A DNA stretch of 64,000 nucleotides from Pseudomonas syringae (GTDB lineage Bacteria > Pseudomonadota > Gammaproteobacteria > Pseudomonadales > Pseudomonadaceae), in assembly GCF_021605415.1 (NCBI RefSeq), contig NZ_WKEQ01000006.1, forward strand, positions 62,001 through 126,000, given 5' to 3'. A program made the position numbers and the translations under genes. The notes below the pieces were generated by a model that did not search any database, had not been told where the DNA came from, and saw nothing but the letters and a program-made list of their open reading frames with translations. This document shows, piece by piece, positions 26,313 through 36,323 of the stretch. Position 1 is the first letter of the stretch. Every line of letters starts with the position of its first letter.

Positions 26313-27428
26313 GTGGCTACGTTGAACTTCAAACACCTGATCGCAGCTACGTTGCTGATGTCTCTGTCCGTTGCGGCGCAAGCCGAACGGCTGAAGGACA
26401 TCGCGAGCATTTCCGGCGTGCGTTCCAACCAGTTGATCGGCTATGGCCTGGTGGTCGGGCTTAACGGCACCGGCGACCAGACGACGCAGACGCCGTTCAC
26501 GCTGCAGACGTTCAACAACATGCTCTCGCAGTTCGGCATCAAGGTGCCGGCGGGTTCGGGCAACGTGCAGTTGAAAAACGTTGCGGCGGTGTCGATCAGT
26601 GCCGAACTGCCGGCGTTTGCCAAGCCGGGTCAGCAAGTCGATATCACCGTGTCGTCCATCGGTAACTCGAAAAGCCTGCGCGGCGGCACCTTGCTGCTGA
26701 CACCGCTCAAGGGTATCGACGGCAACGTCTATGCCGTGGCCCAGGGCAACCTGGTGGTGGGCGGTTTTGATGCCGAAGGTCGCGACGGTTCGAAGATCAC
26801 CGTCAACGTTCCGTCGGCCGGCCGTATCCCCGGCGGTGCGTCGGTCGAGCGTTCGGTGCCGAGCGGTTTCAATCAGGGCAACAGCCTCACGCTGAACCTC
26901 AACCGTTCCGACTTCACCACGGCCAAGCGCATCGTCGACAAGATCAACGACATGCTCGGCCCTGGCGTCGCCCAGGCCATCGACGGCGGTTCGATCCGCG
27001 TCACCGCGCCGCTTGATCCGAGTCAGCGTGTCGACTATCTGTCGATCCTGGAAAACCTCGAAGTCGATCCGGGTCAGGCTGTAGCGAAAGTCATCATCAA
27101 CTCGCGTACCGGCACCATCGTCATCGGCCAGAACGTGAAAGTGTCGCCGGCCGCCGTGACCCACGGCAGTCTGACCGTGACCATCACCGAAGACCCGATC
27201 GTCAGCCAGCCTGGCCCGTTGTCCAACGGTCAGACGGCTGTGGTGCCGCGTTCGCGCGTCAACGCCGAACAGGAAGCCAAGCCGATGTTCAAGTTCGGAC
27301 CGGGCACCACCCTCGACGAGATCGTGCGCGCGGTGAACCAGGTCGGCGCGGCGCCGGGTGACTTGATGGCGATCCTTGAAGCACTGAAACAGGCCGGCGC
27401 GTTGCAAGCCGACCTGATCGTGATCTGA
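26313..27428 (+). CDS. flgI: Flagellar P-ring protein FlgI
   Basis: A 371-residue periplasmic P-ring subunit with a Sec signal (about 1-24, ending SVAAQA). The core begins [31 protein letters not shown]. The GTG at 26313 directly abuts the flgH stop, so initiation probably depends on coupling. Confidence 0.96.
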   Translation: MATLNFKHLIAATLLMSLSVAAQAERLKDIASISGVRSNQLIGYGLVVGLNGTGDQTTQTPFTLQTFNNMLSQFGIKVPAGSGNVQLKNVAAVSISAELPAFAKPGQQVDITVSSIGNSKSLRGGTLLLTPLKGIDGNVYAVAQGNLVVGGFDAEGRDGSKITVNVPSAGRIPGGASVERSVPSGFNQGNSLTLNLNRSDFTTAKRIVDKINDMLGPGVAQAIDGGSIRVTAPLDPSQRVDYLSILENLEVDPGQAVAKVIINSRTGTIVIGQNVKVSPAAVTHGSLTVTITEDPIVSQPGPLSNGQTAVVPRSRVNAEQEAKPMFKFGPGTTLDEIVRAVNQVGAAPGDLMAILEALKQAGALQADLIVI

Positions 27429-27439
27429 GGACGGCGACC

Positions 27440-28750
27440 ATGGATATGCGCAAGAGCGGTCTGGTCAGCAGCAGCGATTCGGGTTCGTATTCGGACCTTA
27501 ATCGCCTGAACCAGCTCAAGGTTGGCGACAAGGACAGCGATGCGAACATGCGCAAGGTGGCGCAGGAATTCGAATCGCTGTTCCTCGGTGAAATGCTCAA
27601 GTCCATGCGCTCGGCCACCAATGCGCTGGGCGAGGACAATCCGCTGAACACGCCGGCGGCCAAGCAGTATCAGGAAATGTACGACCAGCAACTCGCCGTC
27701 TCGATGTCTCGTGAAGGTGGCGGTATCGGCCTGGCTGACGTGTTGCTGCGCCAGATGTCGAAAAACAAGCCGATGGCGCCGGGTGAAGCCGCCGCTGCGT
27801 CCGCCGCCAAGCAGGAAGAGGCCAAAGCCAAAGCCGCCGCTGTGCCCACGCCGATTGCCGCCGGCACGGTTGGAACGAACGGCCCACTGTCGCGTTTGAA
27901 TGGCGAGCGTCCGCTGTGGGCATCGCGTTCGATCAAAGCACCGAACACCGATATTTCGCACCGCAATGACATGGAGTTGATCAACCAGCGTCGTCTGGCC
28001 TTGCCGCCGAAACTGGCGGACCGTTTGCTCGCCGGCCTGGTGCCCTCGGCAACTGCGGCAACTGCAACGACCCCGGTCAACAACACCGTGTTGCCGCAAC
28101 GCAGCACCGACGTGGCATCGACCGGTTCCGGGGCGCTGTACAACGGCGACTGGCTGGCACGCGCCGAATCGGAAAAAGCCGCTGGCGGGCAGATGCAGGT
28201 CTACGGCCGTGCCATCGCACAGATTCCTCTGGCACCGGCGAAGAAAGCCTTCAGTTCCGCCGACGAATTCGTCAACACCATGCTGCCGATGGCCAAGGAA
28301 GCTGCCGACCGTATCGGCGTCGATCCGCGTTATCTGGTAGCGCAGGCAGCGCTGGAAACCGGTTGGGGCAAATCGGTCATGCGAGCCCAGGATGGCAGCA
28401 GCAGCCACAACCTGTTCGGGATCAAGGCAAGCACCAACTGGAAGGGCGATTCGGCCCGGGCGATCACCAGCGAATTCCGCAACGGCGAGATGGTCAAGGA
28501 GACGGCTCAGTTCCGTTCCTACGCCTCGTACAAGGACAGCTTCCACGATCTGGTGACGTTGTTGCAGAGCAATAATCGCTATCAAGATGTGCTGAAGTCG
28601 GCCGATAACCCAGAACAGTTTGTACGCGAGTTGCAGAAGGCCGGTTACGCAACCGACCCGAACTACGCGACCAAGATTTCGCAAATAGCCAAGCAGATGG
28701 GCACGACCCAAAACTACGCGGCGGCGGGTACGACCACCACGCCTTTATAG
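27440..28750 (+). CDS. flgJ: Flagellar rod assembly protein / muramidase FlgJ
   Basis: A 436-residue two-domain protein. The N-terminal rod-cap domain (about 30-110) contains AQEFESLFLGEMLKSMRSA. A low-complexity Ala/Lys linker follows. The C-terminal GH73 muramidase domain (about 260-420) has YLVAQAALETGWGKS with catalytic Glu306 and HNLFGIKA. It cuts peptidoglycan to let the rod pass. It is longer than the Salmonella protein (316) through the central linker of about 130 residues, a pseudomonad trait. Confidence 0.95.
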   Translation: MDMRKSGLVSSSDSGSYSDLNRLNQLKVGDKDSDANMRKVAQEFESLFLGEMLKSMRSATNALGEDNPLNTPAAKQYQEMYDQQLAVSMSREGGGIGLADVLLRQMSKNKPMAPGEAAAASAAKQEEAKAKAAAVPTPIAAGTVGTNGPLSRLNGERPLWASRSIKAPNTDISHRNDMELINQRRLALPPKLADRLLAGLVPSATAATATTPVNNTVLPQRSTDVASTGSGALYNGDWLARAESEKAAGGQMQVYGRAIAQIPLAPAKKAFSSADEFVNTMLPMAKEAADRIGVDPRYLVAQAALETGWGKSVMRAQDGSSSHNLFGIKASTNWKGDSARAITSEFRNGEMVKETAQFRSYASYKDSFHDLVTLLQSNNRYQDVLKSADNPEQFVRELQKAGYATDPNYATKISQIAKQMGTTQNYAAAGTTTTPL

Positions 28751-28773
28751 GCATCAGTAATAAGGTTTGAATC

Positions 28774-30837
28774 ATGAGTTTGCTCAATATCGGATTGTCG
28801 GGACTCTCCGCTGGCCAAACCGCTTTGATGGTCACCGGCAACAACATTGCCAACGTCGATACGGCCGGCTACTCGCGTCAGCAAACCGTGCAGAACACCA
28901 AGGGCTCGAACCAGTTCGGCAACGTTTGGGTCGGTACCGGTACGACCCTCGCCGACGTGCGTCGGGTGTACAACAGCTACATCGATGCGCAACTGCAAAC
29001 CACCACGTCGTTGAACAGCGACTCCGCTGCTTACCTGGGCCAGGTCACGCCGCTCGACACCTTGCTGTCGGACAGCGGCACGGGCCTCAACGGCGCGCTG
29101 ACCAAGTTTTTCGCCTCGGTGCAGAACGTCAACGCCAAGCCGGGCGACGATGCGTCGCGTCAGTTGCTGCTCAGCGATGCGCAAGCCTTGAGCAACCGTT
29201 TCAACTCGATCTCCAGCCAGTTGAACGCGCAGAACGCAGACATCAACGGCAACCTGACGAGCATGGCCGATCAGGTCAACAAACTGGCCGCCACCGTGGC
29301 CCAGTTGAACCAGAAAATTTCCGAAATTTCCAACGCCGGCGGCCAGCCCAACGAACTGCTCGACGCGCGTAATGAGACCGTGCGCCAACTGTCCACTTTC
29401 ACCGGTGCGCAGGTCATCGAGCGTGACGGTAGCGTCGACATCTACCTGGGCAGCGGTCAGCCACTGGTCATGGGCAGCACCGCCAGCAAACTCGAAGTGG
29501 TCGCCAGCAAGACTGATCCTTCACGTGTCTCGGTGCAGTTGAACCGTGGCTCCAGCACCATCGACATCACCTCGGTGATGACCGGTGGCGAGATGGGCGG
29601 GCTGTTGCGCTATCGCAGCACCGTGCTGGATCCGGCCATGAACGAACTGGGTCGCGTGGCGCTGGTCGTCGCCGATCAGATGAACACGATTCAGGCGCAA
29701 GGCATCGACAAGAACGGTGACTTCGGCGGCAACCTGTTCAACAGCATAAACAGCATTGCGAACATCGCCCAGCGCAGCGTTGCCACGGTCGGCAACACCG
29801 GTTCCGGCAACTTCAATGTGAGCATTGAAGACAGCGGCAAGCTGACCCTCAACGATTACAAAGTGACGTTCACCAGCGCGACGGATTACACCGTGCAGCG
29901 GCTGCCAGAAGGCACTGCCGTGGGCGCGTTCAGCACCACCACAAACCCGGCACCGGTGATCGATGGTTTTTCCATGGACTTCGCCAACGGCACGCCGGCG
30001 GCGGGTGACACCTTCAAGATCACCCCGACCCGCAACGCCGCCGCGAACATCAAGACCGAAATGACCGACGCCAAGCGCCTGGCCATTGCGGCACCGCTGG
30101 GCGCTGCCATCGCGCCGGGTGCAAGTGGCACGCTGACCATTCCGGCCAGCGGCCAGCCGACCCTGACGACGAAGTTCGACATTTACGACGCGGCGACCGC
30201 TTCGGCGATGCAGAACGGTCTCAAGTATTCGACTCCGGTCAAAATGGTCTTCGGCTCGGCGTCGGCGGACGGCACCAGCCAGACCTATCAACTGCTCGAT
30301 GCCAATGGCAACGAGTTGAGCAACGGCACAATCAAGCCTGGTGAAACCAACACCTTGAGCCTGAGCGTCCCGCTCAAGGATTCAACCGGTGCGCCGATCA
30401 TGGATCCGGGCCCGCCCGCCGTGCAACGTACCGTGGCCTTCGACATGACCGTGGCCGGTTCGCCAGGCGCGGGCACCGCGATCAACGTCACCCTCAGCCA
30501 ACCCGGCACGCTGGACAACCGTAACGGTACTGCGCTGGCTGATTTGCAGACCAGGCAGACCGTGGACACCGGTTCGGCCAGCAAGGGCATTTCCCTGAGC
30601 GATGCCTACGGCAAACTGGTCGAGGGCGTGGGTGCGAAAGCCGCCCAGGGCAAACTCGACAGCGCCGCCACTGAAGCGATCCTGGCCAACGCCAAGACCG
30701 CCCGGGATTCGCTGTCGGGCGTCGACCTCGACGAAGAAACCGGCAACCTGGTCAAGTTCCAGCAGTACTACACCGCGTCCTCGCAGATCATCAAGGCTGC
30801 GCAGGAAATCTTCAGCACATTGATCAACAGTCTTTAA
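28774..30837 (+). CDS. flgK: Flagellar hook-filament junction protein FlgK (HAP1)
   Basis: A 687-residue junction protein. The conserved D0/D1 ends are the N-terminal GNNIANVDTAGYSRQQTV and the C-terminal SGVDLDEETGNLVKFQQYYTASSQIIKAAQEIF. The central region (about 340-600) is variable and presumably surface exposed. It sits 23 bases after flgJ and 13 before flgL. Confidence 0.96.
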   Translation: MSLLNIGLSGLSAGQTALMVTGNNIANVDTAGYSRQQTVQNTKGSNQFGNVWVGTGTTLADVRRVYNSYIDAQLQTTTSLNSDSAAYLGQVTPLDTLLSDSGTGLNGALTKFFASVQNVNAKPGDDASRQLLLSDAQALSNRFNSISSQLNAQNADINGNLTSMADQVNKLAATVAQLNQKISEISNAGGQPNELLDARNETVRQLSTFTGAQVIERDGSVDIYLGSGQPLVMGSTASKLEVVASKTDPSRVSVQLNRGSSTIDITSVMTGGEMGGLLRYRSTVLDPAMNELGRVALVVADQMNTIQAQGIDKNGDFGGNLFNSINSIANIAQRSVATVGNTGSGNFNVSIEDSGKLTLNDYKVTFTSATDYTVQRLPEGTAVGAFSTTTNPAPVIDGFSMDFANGTPAAGDTFKITPTRNAAANIKTEMTDAKRLAIAAPLGAAIAPGASGTLTIPASGQPTLTTKFDIYDAATASAMQNGLKYSTPVKMVFGSASADGTSQTYQLLDANGNELSNGTIKPGETNTLSLSVPLKDSTGAPIMDPGPPAVQRTVAFDMTVAGSPGAGTAINVTLSQPGTLDNRNGTALADLQTRQTVDTGSASKGISLSDAYGKLVEGVGAKAAQGKLDSAATEAILANAKTARDSLSGVDLDEETGNLVKFQQYYTASSQIIKAAQEIFSTLINSL

Positions 30838-30850
30838 GGAGTCGTAGCCC

Positions 30851-32416
30851 ATGCGCATTTCCACCGGCCAGTTTTACGAGTCCTCGGCAGCCAACTACCA
30901 GCGTAACTTCGCCAACGTGGTCAAGAGCAGCGAAGAGGCGAGCAGTCTCGTTCGCGTCAACACTGCGGCGGATGATCCGGTCGGCGCTTCGCGGCTGCTG
31001 CAACTGGGCCAACAGGCGTCGATGCTGGGTCAGTACGAAGCCAATTCGACCACCATCAAGGGCACGCTGGACACTGCGGAAGCGGTGATGACCAGCATCA
31101 ACAACGTCTTGCAGCGCGCCAAGGAATTGGCCGTCAGTGCCGGCAATGCCGGTTACACCGACGCCGACCGTCAGGCCACTGCATCGGAGCTGGGCCAGAT
31201 CGAAGAGCAACTGCTCAGCCTGATGAACAGCAAAGACGAAAACGGCAAATACATCTTCGCCGGCTCTAAAGGCGACACCGTACCGTTCAGCCGCAACAAC
31301 GACGGCACTTACAGCTACAACGGCGACCAGGTGACACTCGACCTGGCCATCGGCGACACCATGAAAATGGCCACCAACACCACCGGTTGGGAAGCGTTTC
31401 AGACGGCGGTCAACACCAGCCGCAGCGAGGTCACCATGACGGCGCCGGCGGTCAACGATAATCGCGTGGTGCTGTCCGACGGTCAGGTCTCTTCGAATGT
31501 CAGTTACAACAGCAAGTTTCGCAGCGGCGAGCCGTACACGGTTGAATTCACCAGCGGCACTCAGCTGAAAATCACCGATGCGGCGGGCAACGACGTGACG
31601 GCCGAAGCCAGCAAGGGTGGTGCGATCGATCCTGCCACGGCAGCCGGCCAAGCCGTGAGTTTCCGTGGTGTGGATCTGACCCTGAACATCAACCTGCAAG
31701 CCGGCGATGATGCGAATACCGTGCTGCCGGGTCATGAGTTTACTCTGGCCGCCAAGCCTGACACCTTCACCGGCACGCGCAGTCCAAGCAACTCGGCGTC
31801 GGCGCAAATCACCGGCAGCGAGATCGTCAATTCCACCGATTACCACGCCAAGTTCCCGACCGGGGCGGCCGTGATCAAGTTCACCAGCGCCACCGATTTC
31901 GATATCTATGCAGCACCGTTGACCGCCGACAGCAAACCGGTGGACAGCGGCACGCGGGTGGGCGATATCGCGACAGTAGCGGGTGTGAGTTTCACCGTGA
32001 GCGGTGCAACGGACGCCAACGACACCTTCAGCATCGCGGTCAATTCTCACGAAACCCAGAACATCCTGGACACCGTGAACCAGTTGAAATCCGTACTGAA
32101 CACGCCAACCAACGGTGACGCCATCGCCTTGCAGAATTTGCAGGCAGGTCTGGCGTCCGGCCTCGGCAACCTCGCCAGCGGCACCGATCAATTGTCCAGC
32201 GCGATCAGCTCGGTGGGCGCCCGTGGCGCATCGCTGATTACTCAGAGTGACACCAATCAGTCGCTGGTCTTGGCCAACGCCCAGACCCAGTCGTCGATCC
32301 GCGATTCCGATCCGGCCGAGGTCATGACCCGTCTGACCTTGCAGCAAACCATGCTGCAGGCTTCGCAACTGGCCTTCAGCAAGATTGCTTCGCTGGGCTT
32401 GTTCAACAAGATCTGA
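30851..32416 (+). CDS. flgL: Flagellar hook-filament junction protein FlgL (HAP3)
   Basis: A 521-residue second junction protein with flagellin-like ends: MRISTGQFYESSAANYQRNFANVVKSSEEASSLVRVNTAADDPVGA at the start and SDPAEVMTRLTLQQTMLQASQLAFSKI at the end. Its middle is expanded compared with the roughly 320-residue enterobacterial protein. AAGGAG precedes the ATG. A hairpin follows the stop. Confidence 0.94.
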   Translation: MRISTGQFYESSAANYQRNFANVVKSSEEASSLVRVNTAADDPVGASRLLQLGQQASMLGQYEANSTTIKGTLDTAEAVMTSINNVLQRAKELAVSAGNAGYTDADRQATASELGQIEEQLLSLMNSKDENGKYIFAGSKGDTVPFSRNNDGTYSYNGDQVTLDLAIGDTMKMATNTTGWEAFQTAVNTSRSEVTMTAPAVNDNRVVLSDGQVSSNVSYNSKFRSGEPYTVEFTSGTQLKITDAAGNDVTAEASKGGAIDPATAAGQAVSFRGVDLTLNINLQAGDDANTVLPGHEFTLAAKPDTFTGTRSPSNSASAQITGSEIVNSTDYHAKFPTGAAVIKFTSATDFDIYAAPLTADSKPVDSGTRVGDIATVAGVSFTVSGATDANDTFSIAVNSHETQNILDTVNQLKSVLNTPTNGDAIALQNLQAGLASGLGNLASGTDQLSSAISSVGARGASLITQSDTNQSLVLANAQTQSSIRDSDPAEVMTRLTLQQTMLQASQLAFSKIASLGLFNKI

Positions 32417-32462
32417 GCCTGCGTCTGTCGAGCCGCCAACCGTCGTTTCCTAAGCGGTTACG

Positions 32463-32510
32463 GGGCCACTGCCTGAATAAGGCAGGGGCCCGCCGCTCGA
32501 GAGTTTTTTT
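32463..32510 (+). terminator. Probable terminator after flgL
   Basis: GGGCC-A-CTGCCT pairs with (A)GGCAG-G-GGCCC around a GAATAA loop (32463-32491); a run of seven T residues begins 13 bases later (32504-32510). The distance between stem and T-run is unusual. The large glycosyltransferase begins immediately afterwards. Confidence 0.6.
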
Positions 32511-32513
32511 GCC

Positions 32514-35500
32514 GTGAACCAACATCCCCTCGTCAGCATTGTCATTCCCGCCTACAACCCGCGCTTCTTCGATCAGGCGCTGATGAGTGCACTCGCGCAG
32601 ACCTACGAAAACGTTGAAATCGTCATCTGTGATGATTCGGCCGATGAGCAGATTCGCGACATCGTCGAATCCTTTACCGACCCGGCCCATCCGATCCGTT
32701 ACCTGCGTAATCCGCAACGCCTGGGCTTGCAGAAGAACGTATTGCGTTGTGTTGAAGCGGCGCGTGGCGAGTTCGTCAAAGTGCTGTGCGATGACGACCG
32801 TCTGTTTGCGCCGAGCATTGCCTTGCAGGCTCGGGTGTTGATCGAGCATTCGGATGTCACGCTGGTAGTTGCGCTGCGCATGCTCAGTGATGCAGGCAAC
32901 TTCCTGCTGCCTTCACGCGTCGACAACTGCCGGTTTTCGCCTAACGATGCCGTGCTGAAAGGCGACGACATGTTGGCCATTTTTCAGTCGACACCGAAGA
33001 ACTTCATTGGCAATTTCAGTGCGGCGTTGATGCGTCGCGCGGATGTCCTTGAACTGCTTCCAGCGTTGATGCAGGACGGCGCGGGTTTCCTCGCTACCCT
33101 CGATTTCGCATTGTTTGTCTGCCTGATGCGTCGCGGCAATCTGGCGACGCTCAATACGGTGCTGGGCACCGAGCGTTTGTATCCGGAGCGCTTGAGTCGT
33201 ACGCCGGAAATGCTCAAGGCTGCGGCCGTCGAATGGAGCTGGCTGGCGCAGATGCTCGCGGCCCGCAGTGGCGAAGCGGCCCCGGCTTCGGGCTGGGTGC
33301 GCTATATCGATCTGGTGAACGTTAACGGTTTGCCGCATGCCTGGCAGGAACTGTGCGTGACGCGCATCCTCGGTAATCGCAATACAACGGTCAATGGCCG
33401 GGTCGGCGGGCAGAGCGAGAGTTACGCGGATTTTTATCGCGAGTGGCTGGCGATTCGACGCTTCAGCGAGGTCGAGCAGCAACTCATGCCGCAACGCATT
33501 GGCTCCTGGTCGTCACGCGCGCGGATCGTTCCGATCATCATCGATAGCGCCGCCGATGATGCAGCGTTGCGAGCTACGTTGCAGAGCATTGATGCACAGA
33601 TTTATGCGGCTCAGGCGGTGGTCGTAGTGTCCGATGCATCGTGCGAGGCACATGAGCGGGTGGTGCAGTTACCGTTTCAGGAGGATTGGGCGCATCAACT
33701 GAACGCAGTGATCCCGCAACTTGAAGGTGCCGACTGGTTCTATTTGCTGCGTGCCGGTGATGTCCTGCGCGAATCGAGTCTGTTGATCCTGGCCGAGCGG
33801 ATTGCCGGCACGCCGGGCATGCTGTGCGCCTACAGTGATGAGGGTGCGCTGGTTGATGGCGACTCAACCGAGCCGGTGTTCAAGCCGGATTTCAACCTTG
33901 ACCTGATGCGCTCCTATCCTTATATCGGACGCACCCTGGCCTTCGATCGTCAACGCTTCCTGGCGCTGGGGGGCTTCGATTTCTCACACGGTGAACTGGC
34001 GCCCCATGATCTGGTTTGGCGTCTAGTAGAAGAGGCCGGGCCGCAGACCATCGAGCACATTGCCGACGTTCAGGTCGAGTCGACTCAAACCTACGCCGAG
34101 TGGTTGTCGTTGCCACAAGTGATCAACAATAACGCTGCCATGGTCGGCGGGCATTTGCAGCGCATTGGCTTGAATTATGCAATTCGCCACGAAGAGCTGC
34201 CGCTGATCAACCGTATCGACTATCACCATCAAGCGCGTCCGTTGGTGTCGATCATCATCCGTGCGGGTGACTCGCTGCATGCCTTGCAGCGCTGCACCGA
34301 AAGCCTGATCGAGCGCACCGCCTATAACCAGTATGAAATCCTCATCGTCGACACCGGCACCGCTGATCCGGCGATGGCGGCATGGCTGGCGGAGATGGCG
34401 CGGCTCGGTGCGTCGATGCTGCGCGTTCTGCGCTTCGCCGGTAATGCCGGTGATGCTGGTGTGCGTAATTTTGCGGCTGACCAGGCGCAGGGCGAATATC
34501 TGTTGTGGCTCGATGTTCACGCGCTGATTTGCGAGAGTGACTGGCTAGATGAGCTGCTCAATCATGCACAACGTCCCGAGGTCGGGATGGTGGGTGCCCG
34601 GTTGCTCAGTCCTGAAGGCGCCATCGTCAGTGCCGGCCTGATTCTCGGTTTGGCCGGATTGGCCGGATCACCTTTTGTCGGCGAGTCGGCTAGCTCGCGT
34701 GGTTACATGCAGCGCTTGCACGTGACGCAGAACTGGAGCGCCGTCAGCGCCCAGTGCCAGATGATACGCAAGCAAGTCTTTGACGAGCTCGGCCAGTTCG
34801 ATGATGAGTCTTTCTCTGACGCGATGAGTGATGTCGACCTGTGCCTGCGTGCGGGCAAGGCGGGTTATCTGGTGGTTTGGACGCCTTATGCCAGCGTAGT
34901 CATTGCCGCGTTGCCACAGCCGGCTACCGTTGCGATTCCCGAGGCTCAGAAAGAGACGTTCTATCGCAAATGGTTGCCGACAATCGCCAAAGATCCGGCT
35001 TACAGCCCTTCGTTGAGTCTTGGCGTATCGAGCTTCAGTCTGCAGCCGACATTGCGCAATAACTGGAATCCGTTCTGTGCCCGTGCCCTGCCGCTGGTTC
35101 TCGGTCTGCCGGTCAACAACACCGCGGTGGGTCACTATCGAGTGATCGGGCCGATGGCGGCACTTGAGGCCTCAGGGCGGATTTATGGTCGCTATGCTTT
35201 TGAGTCACCTTCGACAGGCGATATCGAGCGTCTCTCGCCGGACTCGATCATCCTCCAGTGCCGTTACAGTGAAGGTGCTGTCGGGGACATTATGCGGATC
35301 AAAAAATACTCCGGTGCGCTGCGGATTTTCGAACTCGACGACTACGTGGTCAATGCACCGAAGAAGAACTCTCACGCGCGCAATAAACCGATCAACACAG
35401 AGCAAATGCTGCGCGAAGGCATCGGCTTGTGCGATCGCGTGGTAGTCACCACTCAGCCGCTGGCCGATGCCTTATCGAGCATGCACAGCGACATTCGTGT

Positions 35501-36074
35501 GGTGCCGAACATGCTCGCGCCGCAACCGTGGGCAAATCTGACCAGCCGTCGTCGTACCTCCAGCAAGCCGCGTATCGGCTGGGGCGGCGGCACCAGCCAT
35601 ACCGGCGACCTGGAAATCATTGCCGAGGTCGTCCGCGAATTGGCCAATGAAGTGGAGTGGGTATTCTTCGGCATGTGCCCCGACGCATTGCGCCCCTACA
35701 TTCACGAATTTCATTCCACGGTCGGGCTGCAAAGTTACCCGGCCAAACTGGCGAGCCTGAATCTCGACCTGGCGCTGGCGCCGCTGGAATTTCACATCTT
35801 CAACGACTGCAAGAGCAACCTGCGCCTGCTGGAATACGGCGCGTGCGGTTACCCGGTGATTTGCACGGATACCGAGGCGTATCGCGGCCACTTGCCCTGC
35901 ACGCGGGTTCGCAGCAACAGCACAGCGGAGTGGCTGCAAGCAATCCGCATGCATTTGGCCGATCCGCACGCCAGCTACCGCATGGGTGACGAATTGAAAG
36001 AAGCGGTACATCGCGACTTCATGCTGCGCGGCGACAACCTGAACCATTGGATGTGGGGCTGGTTGCCGGATTGA
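32514..36074 (+). CDS. Giant multi-domain glycosyltransferase (GT2-GT2-GT2-GT4)
   Basis: A 1186-residue cytoplasmic protein, probably one of the transferases that builds the O-glycan on flagellin. Module 1 (about 1-230) is a GT2 fold, PLVSIVIPAYNPRFFDQAL with acidic motif CDDDR. Module 2 (about 330-560) is degenerate. Module 3 (about 575-830) starts RPLVSIIIRAGDSLHALQRC and has RPEVGMVGARLL and DAMSDVDLCLRA. Module 4 (about 860-1186) is GT-B/GT4-like with GWGGGTSHTGD and CKSNLRLLEYGACGYPVICTD. Modules 2 and 3 are clearly paralogous to the second half of the 977-residue transferase downstream. The start is a GTG at 32514. Position between flgL and fliC fits P. syringae Fgt1/Fgt2-type enzymes; donors and order of transfer are unknown. 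Confidence 0.85.
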   Translation: MNQHPLVSIVIPAYNPRFFDQALMSALAQTYENVEIVICDDSADEQIRDIVESFTDPAHPIRYLRNPQRLGLQKNVLRCVEAARGEFVKVLCDDDRLFAPSIALQARVLIEHSDVTLVVALRMLSDAGNFLLPSRVDNCRFSPNDAVLKGDDMLAIFQSTPKNFIGNFSAALMRRADVLELLPALMQDGAGFLATLDFALFVCLMRRGNLATLNTVLGTERLYPERLSRTPEMLKAAAVEWSWLAQMLAARSGEAAPASGWVRYIDLVNVNGLPHAWQELCVTRILGNRNTTVNGRVGGQSESYADFYREWLAIRRFSEVEQQLMPQRIGSWSSRARIVPIIIDSAADDAALRATLQSIDAQIYAAQAVVVVSDASCEAHERVVQLPFQEDWAHQLNAVIPQLEGADWFYLLRAGDVLRESSLLILAERIAGTPGMLCAYSDEGALVDGDSTEPVFKPDFNLDLMRSYPYIGRTLAFDRQRFLALGGFDFSHGELAPHDLVWRLVEEAGPQTIEHIADVQVESTQTYAEWLSLPQVINNNAAMVGGHLQRIGLNYAIRHEELPLINRIDYHHQARPLVSIIIRAGDSLHALQRCTESLIERTAYNQYEILIVDTGTADPAMAAWLAEMARLGASMLRVLRFAGNAGDAGVRNFAADQAQGEYLLWLDVHALICESDWLDELLNHAQRPEVGMVGARLLSPEGAIVSAGLILGLAGLAGSPFVGESASSRGYMQRLHVTQNWSAVSAQCQMIRKQVFDELGQFDDESFSDAMSDVDLCLRAGKAGYLVVWTPYASVVIAALPQPATVAIPEAQKETFYRKWLPTIAKDPAYSPSLSLGVSSFSLQPTLRNNWNPFCARALPLVLGLPVNNTAVGHYRVIGPMAALEASGRIYGRYAFESPSTGDIERLSPDSIILQCRYSEGAVGDIMRIKKYSGALRIFELDDYVVNAPKKNSHARNKPINTEQMLREGIGLCDRVVVTTQPLADALSSMHSDIRVVPNMLAPQPWANLTSRRRTSSKPRIGWGGGTSHTGDLEIIAEVVRELANEVEWVFFGMCPDALRPYIHEFHSTVGLQSYPAKLASLNLDLALAPLEFHIFNDCKSNLRLLEYGACGYPVICTDTEAYRGHLPCTRVRSNSTAEWLQAIRMHLADPHASYRMGDELKEAVHRDFMLRGDNLNHWMWGWLPD

Positions 36075-36094
36075 CGGGGCGTTCCGACACAATC

Positions 36095-36132
36095 AAGGGA
36101 TGAAATCCAGCCGCGGATTCATCCCTTTTTTA
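36095..36132 (+). terminator. Rho-independent terminator of the giant glycosyltransferase
   Basis: AAGGGATGAA-A-TCC (36095-36108) pairs with GGA-TTCATCCCTT (36115-36127) around a short loop and runs into six T residues; 21 bases after the stop. Confidence 0.88.
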
Positions 36133-36323
36133 TGGCCGATCAAGTCCCCGACACATCGCTCATTGAGCTGGCGCGTTTCCTGCAAGACCTCCTCAAATCG
36201 CCATAAAACGAGCGTTCTCAGGCGAGTTACCTGCGCTCGGATTGGCAAGACAGTTTCAGCCAGACGGCCCGAAAAGCTTGGAAAAGCTTGGTCGAGCCCT
36301 GTGACGAACAAGAGGGGAGACGA
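36132..36323 (+). other. Gap before rfbF with a possible decayed reading frame
   Basis: About 190 bases without a clear gene. One plus-strand frame reads 24 codons from an ATG at 36132 (MADQVPDTSLIELARFLQDL...), meets TAA at 36204, and continues open (ERSQASYLRSDWQDSF...) to a TGA at 36324-36326 that overlaps the rfbF start. Codon choice looks coding-like in both parts, but there is no ribosome site. Either a remnant or chance. The rfbF promoter should lie here. Confidence 0.3.

Noticed and set aside
25479..27407. A 642-codon open frame on the minus strand opposite flgH and flgI
   Set aside because: It is antisense to two certain genes, its product is an Arg/His/Gly-rich low-complexity sequence typical of GC-skewed shadow frames, and there is no ribosome site.
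30824..32368. A 514-codon minus-strand frame opposite flgL
   Set aside because: Shadow frame created by third-position GC bias in flgL; composition is not protein-like.
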